Assembly: GCF_900197575.1 (NCBI RefSeq)
Contig: NZ_FZLN01000001.1
Location: 682,001 to 746,000, forward strand
Length of the DNA stretch: 64,000 nt
Direction: 5' to 3'
Origin: Acinetobacter apis
GTDB lineage: Bacteria; Pseudomonadota; Gammaproteobacteria; Pseudomonadales; Moraxellaceae
Every line of letters begins with the position of its first letter. Positions within the stretch are counted from its first letter, which is position 1. The notes below the pieces were generated by a model, which was given only the letters and a program-made list of their open reading frames with translations, had not been told where the DNA came from and ran no database searches. Positions 38,619 to 47,024 of the stretch are shown here, piece by piece. The position numbers and the translations under genes are program-made.

Positions 38619-39422
38619 TTAAAACACAACGCTTGATAATTCTTCTGCTGCATTCATGACAATATTTTGAATGAAATCTTCAAAATATACTTTACTAAAT
38701 GTATTCATTGGGCAACTGATTGAAATTACAGCAACCATTTTGCCATCACGTTGACGATAAATTGGTGCAGTACAAACAGCTACACCTTTTAAAAAATGCC
38801 CCCAACTCATCATAATTTTTTGAGTTCGGACATAATCTAGTCGGTTTAACAAACTAGGTAAATGATAAGGTGTCAGTTCAGAATACTGTTTCCACTCTTT
38901 AAAATGTTTATAACGTCTTTTTACTTCTTCAACTGGCAGTGCACTGAGTAACAATTGCCCCATGACTGTGGCATGTGCTGGCCAACGAGTACCAATTTTT
39001 ACAGTAGACGTGAATGGACCAATGGCATCAATATGATTGATATAAACCAACTCTGTATCTTCTAAAACAGCTAAATTACATGCTGCTGCTGTTTGATCAC
39101 GCAAATTACGTAAGATTGGACGAGACAATTCAATAATGTCTTGATTACTAAGTACATTAAACCCAAGTTTCATGACTTTAGAGTTTAAAGTATAGGTTTT
39201 ATTCGGTAATTTACGAATGTAACCTGCGCTTTCTAATGTATAGATCAAGCGAAAGGCGCTTGAACGATTCACCTCAAGCTTTTCAGCGATTTGACTGATG
39301 GTCAATACACTTTCTTCTTTTGAAAAGCACTCTAAAACAGCCAATCCATTTAACAAACTATTTACTAAATATTTGCTTTCGGAGGCGGACTCTAAATCAT
39401 CATTCGCAAGTGGTATTGTCAT
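38619..39422 (-). CDS. IclR family transcriptional regulator of the catabolic cluster
   Basis: A 267-residue IclR-type regulator. The N-terminal winged helix-turn-helix lies at about 22-85 (ISQIAEKLEVNRSSAFRLIYTL), and the effector domain follows (ACNLAVLEDTELVYINHID, RWPAHATVMGQLLLSALP, AVISISCP). IclR proteins often sit beside aromatic-catabolism operons and act as activators or repressors with a pathway metabolite as ligand. Here it lies directly downstream of the 13-gene run, separated by a strong terminator. It is therefore transcribed separately or by read-through and is the best candidate for its control. Confidence 0.9.
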   Translation of the reverse strand: MTIPLANDDLESASESKYLVNSLLNGLAVLECFSKEESVLTISQIAEKLEVNRSSAFRLIYTLESAGYIRKLPNKTYTLNSKVMKLGFNVLSNQDIIELSRPILRNLRDQTAAACNLAVLEDTELVYINHIDAIGPFTSTVKIGTRWPAHATVMGQLLLSALPVEEVKRRYKHFKEWKQYSELTPYHLPSLLNRLDYVRTQKIMMSWGHFLKGVAVCTAPIYRQRDGKMVAVISISCPMNTFSKVYFEDFIQNIVMNAAEELSSVVF

Positions 39423-39471
39423 CTCATTCTCTACCTGAAATAAATATTATATCGAGATTGAAAGTGATTAA

Positions 39472-39501
39472 AAGAGTCAAGTTCTTACAAACTTGACTCT
39501 T
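39472..39501 (-). terminator. Terminator of the catabolic operon
   Basis: A perfect 12-bp stem, 39472-39483 with 39490-39501, and a 6-base loop. On the minus strand it continues into TTTTAATC. It lies 9 bp beyond the last gene of the cluster. Confidence 0.88.
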
Positions 39502-39509
39502 CATTTCTC

Positions 39510-41150
39510 TTAGTAAAGTTTTTTCTGTGGTGGACCTGCAAAGTTTAATGGACCAATTTTATCCATACCCACTTCAATAATCGCTGGTCCATCAAAAGCA
39601 ACATATTCTAAAATTAATGCACGGAATTCTTCAACCGTTGACGCTAAGCCGCTTTTAATGCGCATTGAATCGCCAAGCTCTTTATAACTTGGTGTATGCA
39701 ATTCATTAAAATACTGACGACCGCCAAAGTAATTGTTTTGAATGCCTTTCATTACGCCATAGCCATTATCATTCATGATGATTAACACCATGTCTGTATT
39801 TTCTTGTGCCATGGTTGCAATTTCACCAATGCCTAGCATTAAGCCACCATCACCAACAATTGTCACTACTTTTTTGTCAGGATTAGCAATCGATGAACCA
39901 ATACCATGTGCTAAACCTAGACCAATTGCACCTGCTAACGAGTGAATATTTTTCTTTGGCAATTGCATTGGAAGTAAACGGCTGCCCCATGTTGAACCTG
40001 ACATCGTAATATCACGAACAAAAATGCCATCAGCAGGTAATGCTTCACGTACAGCATCACAGATCAATGCATACTGATCAACTTGCTTACGTAATGCGTC
40101 AACTGCGGCATTTTTTGCTGCAATAATTGCTTGGTCATATTCAGCTGTTGCTTTATTTACGCCTTGTAATTTTGCAAGCACTTTTTGAAGCAAGGTTTTT
40201 GCTTCAGCACAAATAAACGTTTTTACTTTGTAATTACGTTGCTGTGCCATTGGGCTCGCATCAACTTGAATCAATTGCTCAGGAAACTTCACGCTATAAG
40301 TTTTTGTTTCATTACTTCTAAGTCTTGAACCAATCACAATAGCTAGGTCGCTGTTTTCGATAAGTTGTTCAACACTTGCTGAATTATGAAATGCACCTAA
40401 GCTTCTTGGATGATCATCTGCAAGTACACCACGAGCATGTGTTGATGACACAATTGGAAGACCTAAATCTGCTAACTGTGTTACTTCATCTGCAGCTTCT
40501 AATGTACCACCACCAATCCAAACGATTGGACGTTCTGCTTTTTTAATTTGCTCAACTAAATAATCAACTTCAACATCAGATACATCTGGAAGTTGTAATG
40601 GTTGTATTGGCGCTAAGCTTACTGGAAAATCAATTGAAGTAGCTTGAATATCAATTGGAATCTCAACGCTTACAGGACCCATTGGAATTGTTGTTGCAAC
40701 ACGAATCGCTTCTTTAATAATACCTGCTGCATGATCAGGATTTGAAATGCGATAAGCTGCTTTGCTTGATGCTTTTAAAAAGGTTAACTGATCTTTGGTT
40801 TCATGAATAAAGCTTGCATCACTGTCTAAATATGCTTTTTCAACATTACCGGTTAAATGTAATACTGGACTGCCTGCATTCATGGCTTCAATCAGTGAGC
40901 CAACCGCATTACCAGCGCCTGCACCTGTACTTGTTAATGCAACACCCAAACCACTAAAGCGACCATCAGCATCTGCCATGGTAACACTGCCCGCTTCGCC
41001 ACGTGCTGCAACAAAACGAATTTTATCACGACGACCAATTGCATCTGCAATTGGCAAGTTATGAATTGAAATTACGCCATATACATTGCTTACACCATGC
41101 TCTTCAAGCACACGTGTGATCACTTCACCCACATTAATTTTGTCAGTCAT
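39510..41150 (-). CDS. Thiamine-diphosphate-dependent enzyme (acetolactate synthase/benzoylformate decarboxylase type)
   Basis: A 546-residue ThDP enzyme with the three-domain plan of acetolactate synthase and benzoylformate decarboxylase. The cofactor-activating glutamate is Glu52 (ARGEAGSV), and GDGG followed by a distal ND near residues 432-460 binds the diphosphate through Mg2+. MTDKINVGEVITRVLEEHGV is a typical N-terminus. It could decarboxylate a 2-oxo acid or join two carbonyl compounds; the sequence does not decide. It is the last gene of the 13-gene run, 27 bp after the aldehyde dehydrogenase gene, and could supply that enzyme with an aldehyde. AAGGA precedes the ATG. Confidence 0.87.
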   Translation of the reverse strand: MTDKINVGEVITRVLEEHGVSNVYGVISIHNLPIADAIGRRDKIRFVAARGEAGSVTMADADGRFSGLGVALTSTGAGAGNAVGSLIEAMNAGSPVLHLTGNVEKAYLDSDASFIHETKDQLTFLKASSKAAYRISNPDHAAGIIKEAIRVATTIPMGPVSVEIPIDIQATSIDFPVSLAPIQPLQLPDVSDVEVDYLVEQIKKAERPIVWIGGGTLEAADEVTQLADLGLPIVSSTHARGVLADDHPRSLGAFHNSASVEQLIENSDLAIVIGSRLRSNETKTYSVKFPEQLIQVDASPMAQQRNYKVKTFICAEAKTLLQKVLAKLQGVNKATAEYDQAIIAAKNAAVDALRKQVDQYALICDAVREALPADGIFVRDITMSGSTWGSRLLPMQLPKKNIHSLAGAIGLGLAHGIGSSIANPDKKVVTIVGDGGLMLGIGEIATMAQENTDMVLIIMNDNGYGVMKGIQNNYFGGRQYFNELHTPSYKELGDSMRIKSGLASTVEEFRALILEYVAFDGPAIIEVGMDKIGPLNFAGPPQKKLY

Positions 41151-41177
41151 TTCATTATTCCTTTATTCAATATAAAT

Positions 41178-42650
41178 TTAGTTGGCCCAAGGGTTTGGTT
41201 GATCGCTTAAGCTTAAGTAAATGCTTTTCTGTTGCATATATGCAAGCATTCCTTCACGACCCTTTTCACGCCCAATACCACTTTCCTTTCCGCCGCCAAA
41301 CGGTGCAGAAACTGAAAATTTCTTGTACGTATTGACCCAAACTGTTCCAACTTCTAACTGACGTGCGACTTGAAGCGCTTTACGGTAGTTTTCAGTCCAA
41401 ATTCCTGCTGCCAAGCCATAGAAACTGTCATTGGCTTCTTCAAGTAATGTCGCTTCATCCTCAAACGGAATCACAACCAATACAGGGCCAAAGATTTCTT
41501 CTTGACAAACTGTTGCTGTATTTTTCAAGCCAGTAATGATGGTAGGTGCATAATATGTACCTTGATCATAAACACCGCCTGTTAAACGTTGACCACCAAC
41601 AACCACTTGACCGCCTTCTTTTACCGCCAATTGCACATAATCATCAACTGATTTTAAATGTGATTCGCTGATTAATGGCCCAATATGGGTATCTGGTGTT
41701 TCTGGATGACCAACACGTAGTCCACGGGTTAAGGTCACTAGTTTTTCTAAAAATTCATCATATACATTTTGATGTACAAATAAGCGTGCGCCTGCAATAC
41801 ATGCTTGTCCAGCTGAGCTGAAAATACCATATGCTACACCATGACTTGCAATGTCTAAATCTGCATCTTCAAACACAATCGTTGGTGATTTACCACCAAG
41901 TTCAAGTGATGTCGTGATGAGTTTTTCTGCTGCAACATGCGCCAAACGACGACCTGTTGATGTACCACCTGTAAATGAAATCTTTTTCACTAACGGATGT
42001 GAAACCAATGCATTACCAATGACTGAGCCTTTACCTGGTAAAACACTCAATAAACCTTTTGGTAATCCTGCTTGTTCAAAGATTTTTGCAATTTCTAAAG
42101 CGATTAATGAAGTTGCTTCAGCCGGTTTTAAAATTACGGCATTACCTGCTGCAATCGCAGGTGCAAGCTTTTGAATTTCACTTGCAATTGGCGAGTTCCA
42201 CGGTGTAATTGCAGCAATCACACCAATTGGCTCATACACGCTCATGGTTAAAATGTCAGATGCGCGTTGACTCGGTAAATTTTGGTCAAATGTTTCACAT
42301 GCTGCTGCCATATAACGTGCAGTACCTGCAGCGCTCATGACTAAACCAAATGTTTCTGCAAGTGGCTTACCATTGTCTTTGGTTTGTAATGCAGACAGCT
42401 CTTTGGCATTGGCTTCGATAATCTCAGCCACTTTGTATAGCACTTTAGCACGCTCAAGCGGTAAGCTGTTTCTCCAACTTGGATCACGCCATGCTTTTTC
42501 TGCTTTTTCAACAGCTTCATTCACATCTGCTTCAGTTGCTGTTGAAAATACAGCATTCAAACTTCCATCTGCTGGAAAGCGACTTTCTGAAGGATTACCT
42601 TGCCCTTGCTTCCATTCACCAGCAAGGTATAAATCGAGAACTTTTGTCAT
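41178..42650 (-). CDS. Aldehyde dehydrogenase of the catabolic cluster
   Basis: A 490-residue NAD(P)-dependent aldehyde dehydrogenase of the classical ALDH superfamily. ITPWNSPIASEIQKLAPAI, LELGGKSPTIVFEDADLD and SSAGQACIAGARLFV (with the catalytic cysteine) are clear, and the end carries FGGGKESGIGREKG. It resembles enzymes acting on semialdehydes or aromatic aldehydes. Being next to a ThDP enzyme that can produce aldehydes by decarboxylation, it probably oxidises the resulting aldehyde to an acid. AAGGA lies 12 bp before the ATG. Confidence 0.9.
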   Translation of the reverse strand: MTKVLDLYLAGEWKQGQGNPSESRFPADGSLNAVFSTATEADVNEAVEKAEKAWRDPSWRNSLPLERAKVLYKVAEIIEANAKELSALQTKDNGKPLAETFGLVMSAAGTARYMAAACETFDQNLPSQRASDILTMSVYEPIGVIAAITPWNSPIASEIQKLAPAIAAGNAVILKPAEATSLIALEIAKIFEQAGLPKGLLSVLPGKGSVIGNALVSHPLVKKISFTGGTSTGRRLAHVAAEKLITTSLELGGKSPTIVFEDADLDIASHGVAYGIFSSAGQACIAGARLFVHQNVYDEFLEKLVTLTRGLRVGHPETPDTHIGPLISESHLKSVDDYVQLAVKEGGQVVVGGQRLTGGVYDQGTYYAPTIITGLKNTATVCQEEIFGPVLVVIPFEDEATLLEEANDSFYGLAAGIWTENYRKALQVARQLEVGTVWVNTYKKFSVSAPFGGGKESGIGREKGREGMLAYMQQKSIYLSLSDQPNPWAN

Positions 42651-42662
42651 GACGGTCTATCC

Positions 42663-43457
42663 TTAAATTTCAATGTTGTTCATGTAGTTATGACATGCTC
42701 TAACAACACTCAACGCAGCTAAAGCAGATGTTTTTGGGTTGCTTTGTAATGGCTTTCCATTCATTTCAATTTTGAACTGTCCAAAGCTGCCTTCAACTAA
42801 CACAATATGTTGATTTGACGCGATGTTTGGGTCTACAACCAACTCAACCATGGTCTCATCAAGACCTAAGCCTGCAAGGGCAATTGTTGCAGCAACATTT
42901 GAATTGGCTTTATATGTTGATGCCGCTTCACGTGCTGTACCTTTAAAAAACACTGTTGTTTCTTGAACATTGTTTAAATCAAGGACTTGTTCAGCTGGGC
43001 TACCAAGCCAACTTTTTGGGCTTTTCACTGCTTGATAAGTCACGTTGGTTAATTCACCACTTAATTTTGCTGCGGCTAAACCATCAATGCCTGCAATTGC
43101 ACCTGATAACAGATACAACTTACTGTCATGTGCTTGGACTGCCTGAGATAAGCGCTGATACAATTCATCGCTTGCTAAAGCACCGACTGAAATTAAACCT
43201 AGTTTCCAGCCTCGGCTTAGAATCTGTTCTGCATGTTCAATCACTGCGCTTTGCCCTGCAGCTTCAACGACAAAATCAGGCTGACCATCACATGCATCAA
43301 TACTTGAAATGACCTTAACTGTCGATGCAACTTCAGTTTGTGTTTTACTGACACTGTCTTCTGGTACAACAACCCAAGTTAAAGATAGATCTTGTGGCAA
43401 GTGCTTGACAATTTCTTGCGCCATTGCACCATACCCAATCATCATTAATTGTTTCAT
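42663..43457 (-). CDS. Aspartate dehydrogenase family protein (NadX-like)
   Basis: A 264-residue protein of the L-aspartate dehydrogenase family. IGYGAMAQEIV (7-17) is the NAD-binding motif, SGAIAGIDGLAAAKL lies in the middle domain, and the family block FFKGTAREAASTYKANSNVAATIAL follows at about 172-196 (split here). Known members deaminate or reductively form aspartate, or make iminoaspartate for NAD synthesis. Nad genes are absent here, so in this operon it more likely acts on a related amino acid, or on an imine formed in the pathway. That is an inference. Confidence 0.83.
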   Translation of the reverse strand: MKQLMMIGYGAMAQEIVKHLPQDLSLTWVVVPEDSVSKTQTEVASTVKVISSIDACDGQPDFVVEAAGQSAVIEHAEQILSRGWKLGLISVGALASDELYQRLSQAVQAHDSKLYLLSGAIAGIDGLAAAKLSGELTNVTYQAVKSPKSWLGSPAEQVLDLNNVQETTVFFKGTAREAASTYKANSNVAATIALAGLGLDETMVELVVDPNIASNQHIVLVEGSFGQFKIEMNGKPLQSNPKTSALAALSVVRACHNYMNNIEI

Positions 43458-43472
43458 CTTTTAACTCACCGC

Positions 43473-44267
43473 TTAAATATGACGATTAAACCCACCAGAT
43501 ACATCAATTACAGAACCTGTTGTATATGATGCAAGTGGCGACGCTAAAAATACCAATGCATGTGCAGGCTCTTCAGGCTTACCTAAACGTTGTAATGGAA
43601 TACCGCGTTTTTGTGCGATTTTTTTCGTCCATTCTTCCCATGTCACTGATTGATCATCACGCTCTTTGAAACGGCGACGCCATTGATCTGATTCAACCAT
43701 ACCCAATAGAATTGAATTTACACGTACATTTTGGTGTAAAAACTCTCTTGAAAGAGAATGTGTTAAGTTCAATAACGCAGCACGTGCAGCAGATGTTGCA
43801 ATCATGTGTTCTTCTGGCTGGATTGCCAATAAAGAGTTGACGTTGGTAATTGATCCAACATCTGATTTTTCTAAGTATGGAATAAATGCTTTTACTGGGT
43901 TTAATACACTAAAATATTTTAATTGAATTTCATCAATCCAATCTTGGTCTTTAGTTTCATGAAAGCTAGAAACACGACCTTGTCCTGCGTTATTGATCAA
44001 GAAGTCAACTTGTCCAAATTGCTCATATACATTGCTTGCAAATGCTTCAACTTCAGCTTTATTTAGTACATCACAACATGCTGTGAAAAATTTACCTTCT
44101 GGGAATAATTCACGAATTTCATTGATTGAATCCGTTAGCTTATTTTGGCTACGACCACACCATGCAACAGATGCACCTTCGCTTAATAATACTTTTACTG
44201 TTGCAAGACCAATACCTGATGATCCGCCTGTGACAACTGCCACTTTTCCACTTATTTGAAAACTCAT
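43473..44267 (-). CDS. SDR family oxidoreductase with altered active site
   Basis: A 264-residue short-chain dehydrogenase-fold protein. TGGSSGIG (13-20) binds the cofactor and NNAG (92-95) is normal, and Ser145 sits at the usual place. The catalytic YxxxK, expected 13 residues later, reads T-S-A-A-R (158-162): tyrosine is replaced by threonine and lysine by arginine. Some divergent SDRs share this pattern, so the protein may catalyse another reaction or only bind its ligand. I use the ATG at 44267 after AAGGA rather than an upstream in-frame TTG. It lies between the hydrolase and the NadX-like gene. Confidence 0.85.
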   Translation of the reverse strand: MSFQISGKVAVVTGGSSGIGLATVKVLLSEGASVAWCGRSQNKLTDSINEIRELFPEGKFFTACCDVLNKAEVEAFASNVYEQFGQVDFLINNAGQGRVSSFHETKDQDWIDEIQLKYFSVLNPVKAFIPYLEKSDVGSITNVNSLLAIQPEEHMIATSAARAALLNLTHSLSREFLHQNVRVNSILLGMVESDQWRRRFKERDDQSVTWEEWTKKIAQKRGIPLQRLGKPEEPAHALVFLASPLASYTTGSVIDVSGGFNRHI

Positions 44268-44276
44268 AATCAATCC

Positions 44277-45131
44277 TTAGTTTATTAACATCTCAATGTC
44301 TTTTAATAAATTATTAAATACGCTTGGCTGGTCTAAATAGCTAATATGCCCTGCATGATCAATGCCATACACATGTATAAATTGATATGTACTGGCTAAT
44401 CGTTTTATATCTGCAGGCAATGTAATACCATCTTGCTCGCCGTATATAAAAAAGACATTTTTCATTGAGGTATTTAAATAATGTTCAATTGAATCATAGG
44501 CTAATAAATATGATGCATGGGTAAAGCCATGCTGTGTCAATTGAGACATCACATATTCAACTAACCAAATATTTTCAGCAGTATGCTGCGAAAATAGTTT
44601 CAACCCTCGCTGCTTCGCCATTTCTTTGTAGCCTAAACGCGCTAAGAGCTGAGGTCGCTTTTGATAAACTTCTTCTTTCTTTGCTTCATCAAAATTGGCA
44701 TAACCTTGTGCAGGATCAACAAGAATTAATCCTCGGCTGCTTTGTTCATATTTTGAATAATATGCAGCGGCTGCCATACACCCCAATGAGTGGCCAATAA
44801 TTAAAGGATTTTTAACATCTAACATTTCACACAATTGGTGCAATGCATCTGCATAATCTGCAGCATTTGGCTTATCTGTTGCAAACACTGAAGACTGACC
44901 ATATCCTGGTGCATCCCATGCGATCACACGATACGATTTTTCTAATGCTTCAAGTTGATTAATCCAAGAAGCAGAACCTGAGCTAATGCCATGTAATAAG
45001 ACAATTGCTGGCCCTTCACCGCTTTCACGATAAGCCCATGTCTGACCATTTTTTTCAACAGTTTTGACTTCATAAGCGTCACATAGCGCTTGATATGTCA
45101 ATTTTTCAGAACCTATGATCAATGTCTTCAC
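44277..45131 (-). CDS. Alpha/beta hydrolase (possible C-C bond hydrolase)
   Basis: A 284-residue alpha/beta hydrolase. LLHGISSGSASW forms the oxyanion region, GHSLG (113-117) contains nucleophile Ser115, and GIDHAGHISYLDQP gives the catalytic histidine. In meta-cleavage pathways an enzyme of this class splits the ring-opened product. Because an extradiol dioxygenase is encoded in the same run, that is its likely role, although esterases look the same at this level. The start codon is GTG; there is no nearby ATG. A perfect 11-bp hairpin lies between it and the cupin gene. Confidence 0.83.
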   Translation of the reverse strand: MKTLIIGSEKLTYQALCDAYEVKTVEKNGQTWAYRESGEGPAIVLLHGISSGSASWINQLEALEKSYRVIAWDAPGYGQSSVFATDKPNAADYADALHQLCEMLDVKNPLIIGHSLGCMAAAAYYSKYEQSSRGLILVDPAQGYANFDEAKKEEVYQKRPQLLARLGYKEMAKQRGLKLFSQHTAENIWLVEYVMSQLTQHGFTHASYLLAYDSIEHYLNTSMKNVFFIYGEQDGITLPADIKRLASTYQFIHVYGIDHAGHISYLDQPSVFNNLLKDIEMLIN

Positions 45132-45162
45132 CTATTCTTACGTCAAGCATACTTGGGCTTTA

Positions 45163-45188
45163 ATACCGATCGCATAAGCGATCGGTAT
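45163..45188 (-). other. Hairpin inside the catabolic operon
   Basis: ATACCGATCGC (45163-45173) and GCGATCGGTAT (45178-45188) form a perfect 11-bp stem with an ATAA loop, in the 64-bp gap between the cupin and hydrolase genes. It lacks a T tract on the minus strand, so it may stabilise or partly terminate the upstream transcript rather than end it fully. Confidence 0.6.
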
Positions 45189-45195
45189 CATGTAC

Positions 45196-45723
45196 TTATT
45201 TATTTCTTTTAACTTTTGATAAAGGATGATCTTCAGGGTATGTAGGAATGGTTGGCTTACCTGTTCCTAGCATCACACACATTAATGCATCTTCTTGACC
45301 TGGGTTAAACAAACCACGGTGAATTCCAGGTGGGATTGAAATCAAGTCACGCTCATTTAAACGTGTTGAATATTTCTCGCCATTATGATCGATGAATAAA
45401 TCAATACAGCCTCGAAGCATAAAGAACACTTCTTCTACATCGTGATGCATATGCAGCGGGCCTTCACATTGTGCAGGCAGTACCATCGTTGAAAATGTAA
45501 AGTTTTCAGCAGTAACGGTATTTGAATCGTTAGAAACACCTGTTGCACCTGTACCCATGTAACGCATTTGCGCACGACGGTATTTTGGGTCGTAATCTGC
45601 TTGGAATTTTAATGCATCAAAGTCATATTTACGTGTTGAGAAACGTGCTACGCGGCTATCAATATACTCAGCTAACGTTGCAGACTCTGGAATTTTCCAA
45701 GATTCAAATTGTTGTTCACTCAT
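45196..45723 (-). CDS. Cupin domain protein of the catabolic cluster
   Basis: A 175-residue single-cupin protein. GPLHMHHDVEEVFFMLRG gives the first metal-binding motif (His91, His93, Glu97/98) and PPGIHRGLFNP the second (His135). A polar N-terminal region of about 65 residues, rich in charged residues, precedes the barrel. Such cupins can act as dioxygenases, isomerases or metabolite-binding proteins; here a role in the ring-cleavage pathway is inferred from the operon only. GGAGAA precedes the ATG. It is separated from the MFS gene by 21 bp. Confidence 0.82.
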   Translation of the reverse strand: MSEQQFESWKIPESATLAEYIDSRVARFSTRKYDFDALKFQADYDPKYRRAQMRYMGTGATGVSNDSNTVTAENFTFSTMVLPAQCEGPLHMHHDVEEVFFMLRGCIDLFIDHNGEKYSTRLNERDLISIPPGIHRGLFNPGQEDALMCVMLGTGKPTIPTYPEDHPLSKVKRNK

Positions 45724-45744
45724 GTCTGTTCTCCAAAAAAATTT

Positions 45745-46992
45745 TTAATAGTAGCTTTTTGCATGAACTGCTTTAGCTTTCGGCTTGAATAACAAAGGGA
45801 TAATGACCAATGAACCAATAATAGCAATCAAAGAAATGGTGATGATTCCGCTATTAAAGTTTCCTGTCGCTTGAACAATAAAACCAATTGCAAGTGGTAC
45901 AATCGCGCTGGCAAAGTTACCTAAACCATTAAAGATTCCACCTGCTGTTGCACTCACACTTTTATCAGTAATGCTAGACAGTAATGCAAAGATTGCAGAA
46001 ACGCTCACGCCCCAAGAAAATGCGCTTAATGACATCATGAAAATGACAGCGATTGGATTGTGTACAAGCACCATCAAGTACATCGTGAATCCAGCAAACA
46101 TCAATCCAGCAAACACTTGTCCTGCACGATTACCTGAACGATCTGAATAAAATGCACCAAGAATCTCACCCACAAGCATGGCAATGAATGGAAGCGATGC
46201 CAACATACCAAACTGTTTTAGATCAAAGCCTTTGTTTTCCATGAGATAGCTTGGTACCCAGCTGTTTAATCCCCATAAATAACTCATGATGGCAATGTTA
46301 AACACACACACTAACCAAAACTTTTTGTTTTGTAGCAACAATTTAATGTTGTCTTTATGGCGCGTTAATCCAGATACTTTGACATCAGATGCTTCAGGTT
46401 GTTTCAGCGTGATATTTTTCATTCCAAAGATCACGATCAACAATACGATTAATGTCAGTGATGCCATTACAACAAACGTTGCATGCCAATCATAATGTGC
46501 TAAGACATAGGCTGTGATTGGAAATCCAAGCGATGCGCCAATTGGTGTTCCCAATAAAAACATGGTTGAAGCACGTGCTTGTTCTTTTGCAGTATAGGTC
46601 TGTTTCACAATGGTATAAGCCAATGCAAACAATGGGCCTTCAGCAATACCGAGCAGTACTCTAAAGAAGATTAATACCCAAAAGTTGTGCGTTACGGACA
46701 TACATAACATGATGACGCCCCATGCTGTGATACTACCAATCAGCAACTTTTTCGGGCTAAACATGTCACCGATAAAACTTAAAAATACCGATGAAAAACC
46801 ATATGCGAGGAGAAAGCTGGTCATCAGTAGACCGAGCTTGGCTTTATCTTGCCCAATGCCTAAATCCACTAAAAAATCAATATCTTTAAATAAAACGGTA
46901 ATACTAATTTTATCAATGAACGCAAGAACAACACAGATCATTAAAACAATGGCGATTGACCAATGCTTTAGCCCTTTTTCACTTGAATCCAT
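45745..46992 (-). CDS. MFS transporter, anion:cation symporter (ACS) type
   Basis: A 415-residue major-facilitator protein with about 12 membrane segments. FFRVLLGIAEGPLFALAYTIVKQ is the signature of the ACS branch, which imports aromatic and organic acids by proton symport. AAGGAGATAACAGT is a strong ribosome-binding site, the best in the operon. Its place in a ring-oxygenation cluster makes it the likely importer of the growth substrate, probably a carboxylated or sulfonated compound. The substrate itself cannot be read from the sequence. Confidence 0.9.
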   Translation of the reverse strand: MDSSEKGLKHWSIAIVLMICVVLAFIDKISITVLFKDIDFLVDLGIGQDKAKLGLLMTSFLLAYGFSSVFLSFIGDMFSPKKLLIGSITAWGVIMLCMSVTHNFWVLIFFRVLLGIAEGPLFALAYTIVKQTYTAKEQARASTMFLLGTPIGASLGFPITAYVLAHYDWHATFVVMASLTLIVLLIVIFGMKNITLKQPEASDVKVSGLTRHKDNIKLLLQNKKFWLVCVFNIAIMSYLWGLNSWVPSYLMENKGFDLKQFGMLASLPFIAMLVGEILGAFYSDRSGNRAGQVFAGLMFAGFTMYLMVLVHNPIAVIFMMSLSAFSWGVSVSAIFALLSSITDKSVSATAGGIFNGLGNFASAIVPLAIGFIVQATGNFNSGIITISLIAIIGSLVIIPLLFKPKAKAVHAKSYY

Positions 46993-47024
46993 ACTGTTAT
47001 CTCCTTGAGATCGCCTGAACTGTT

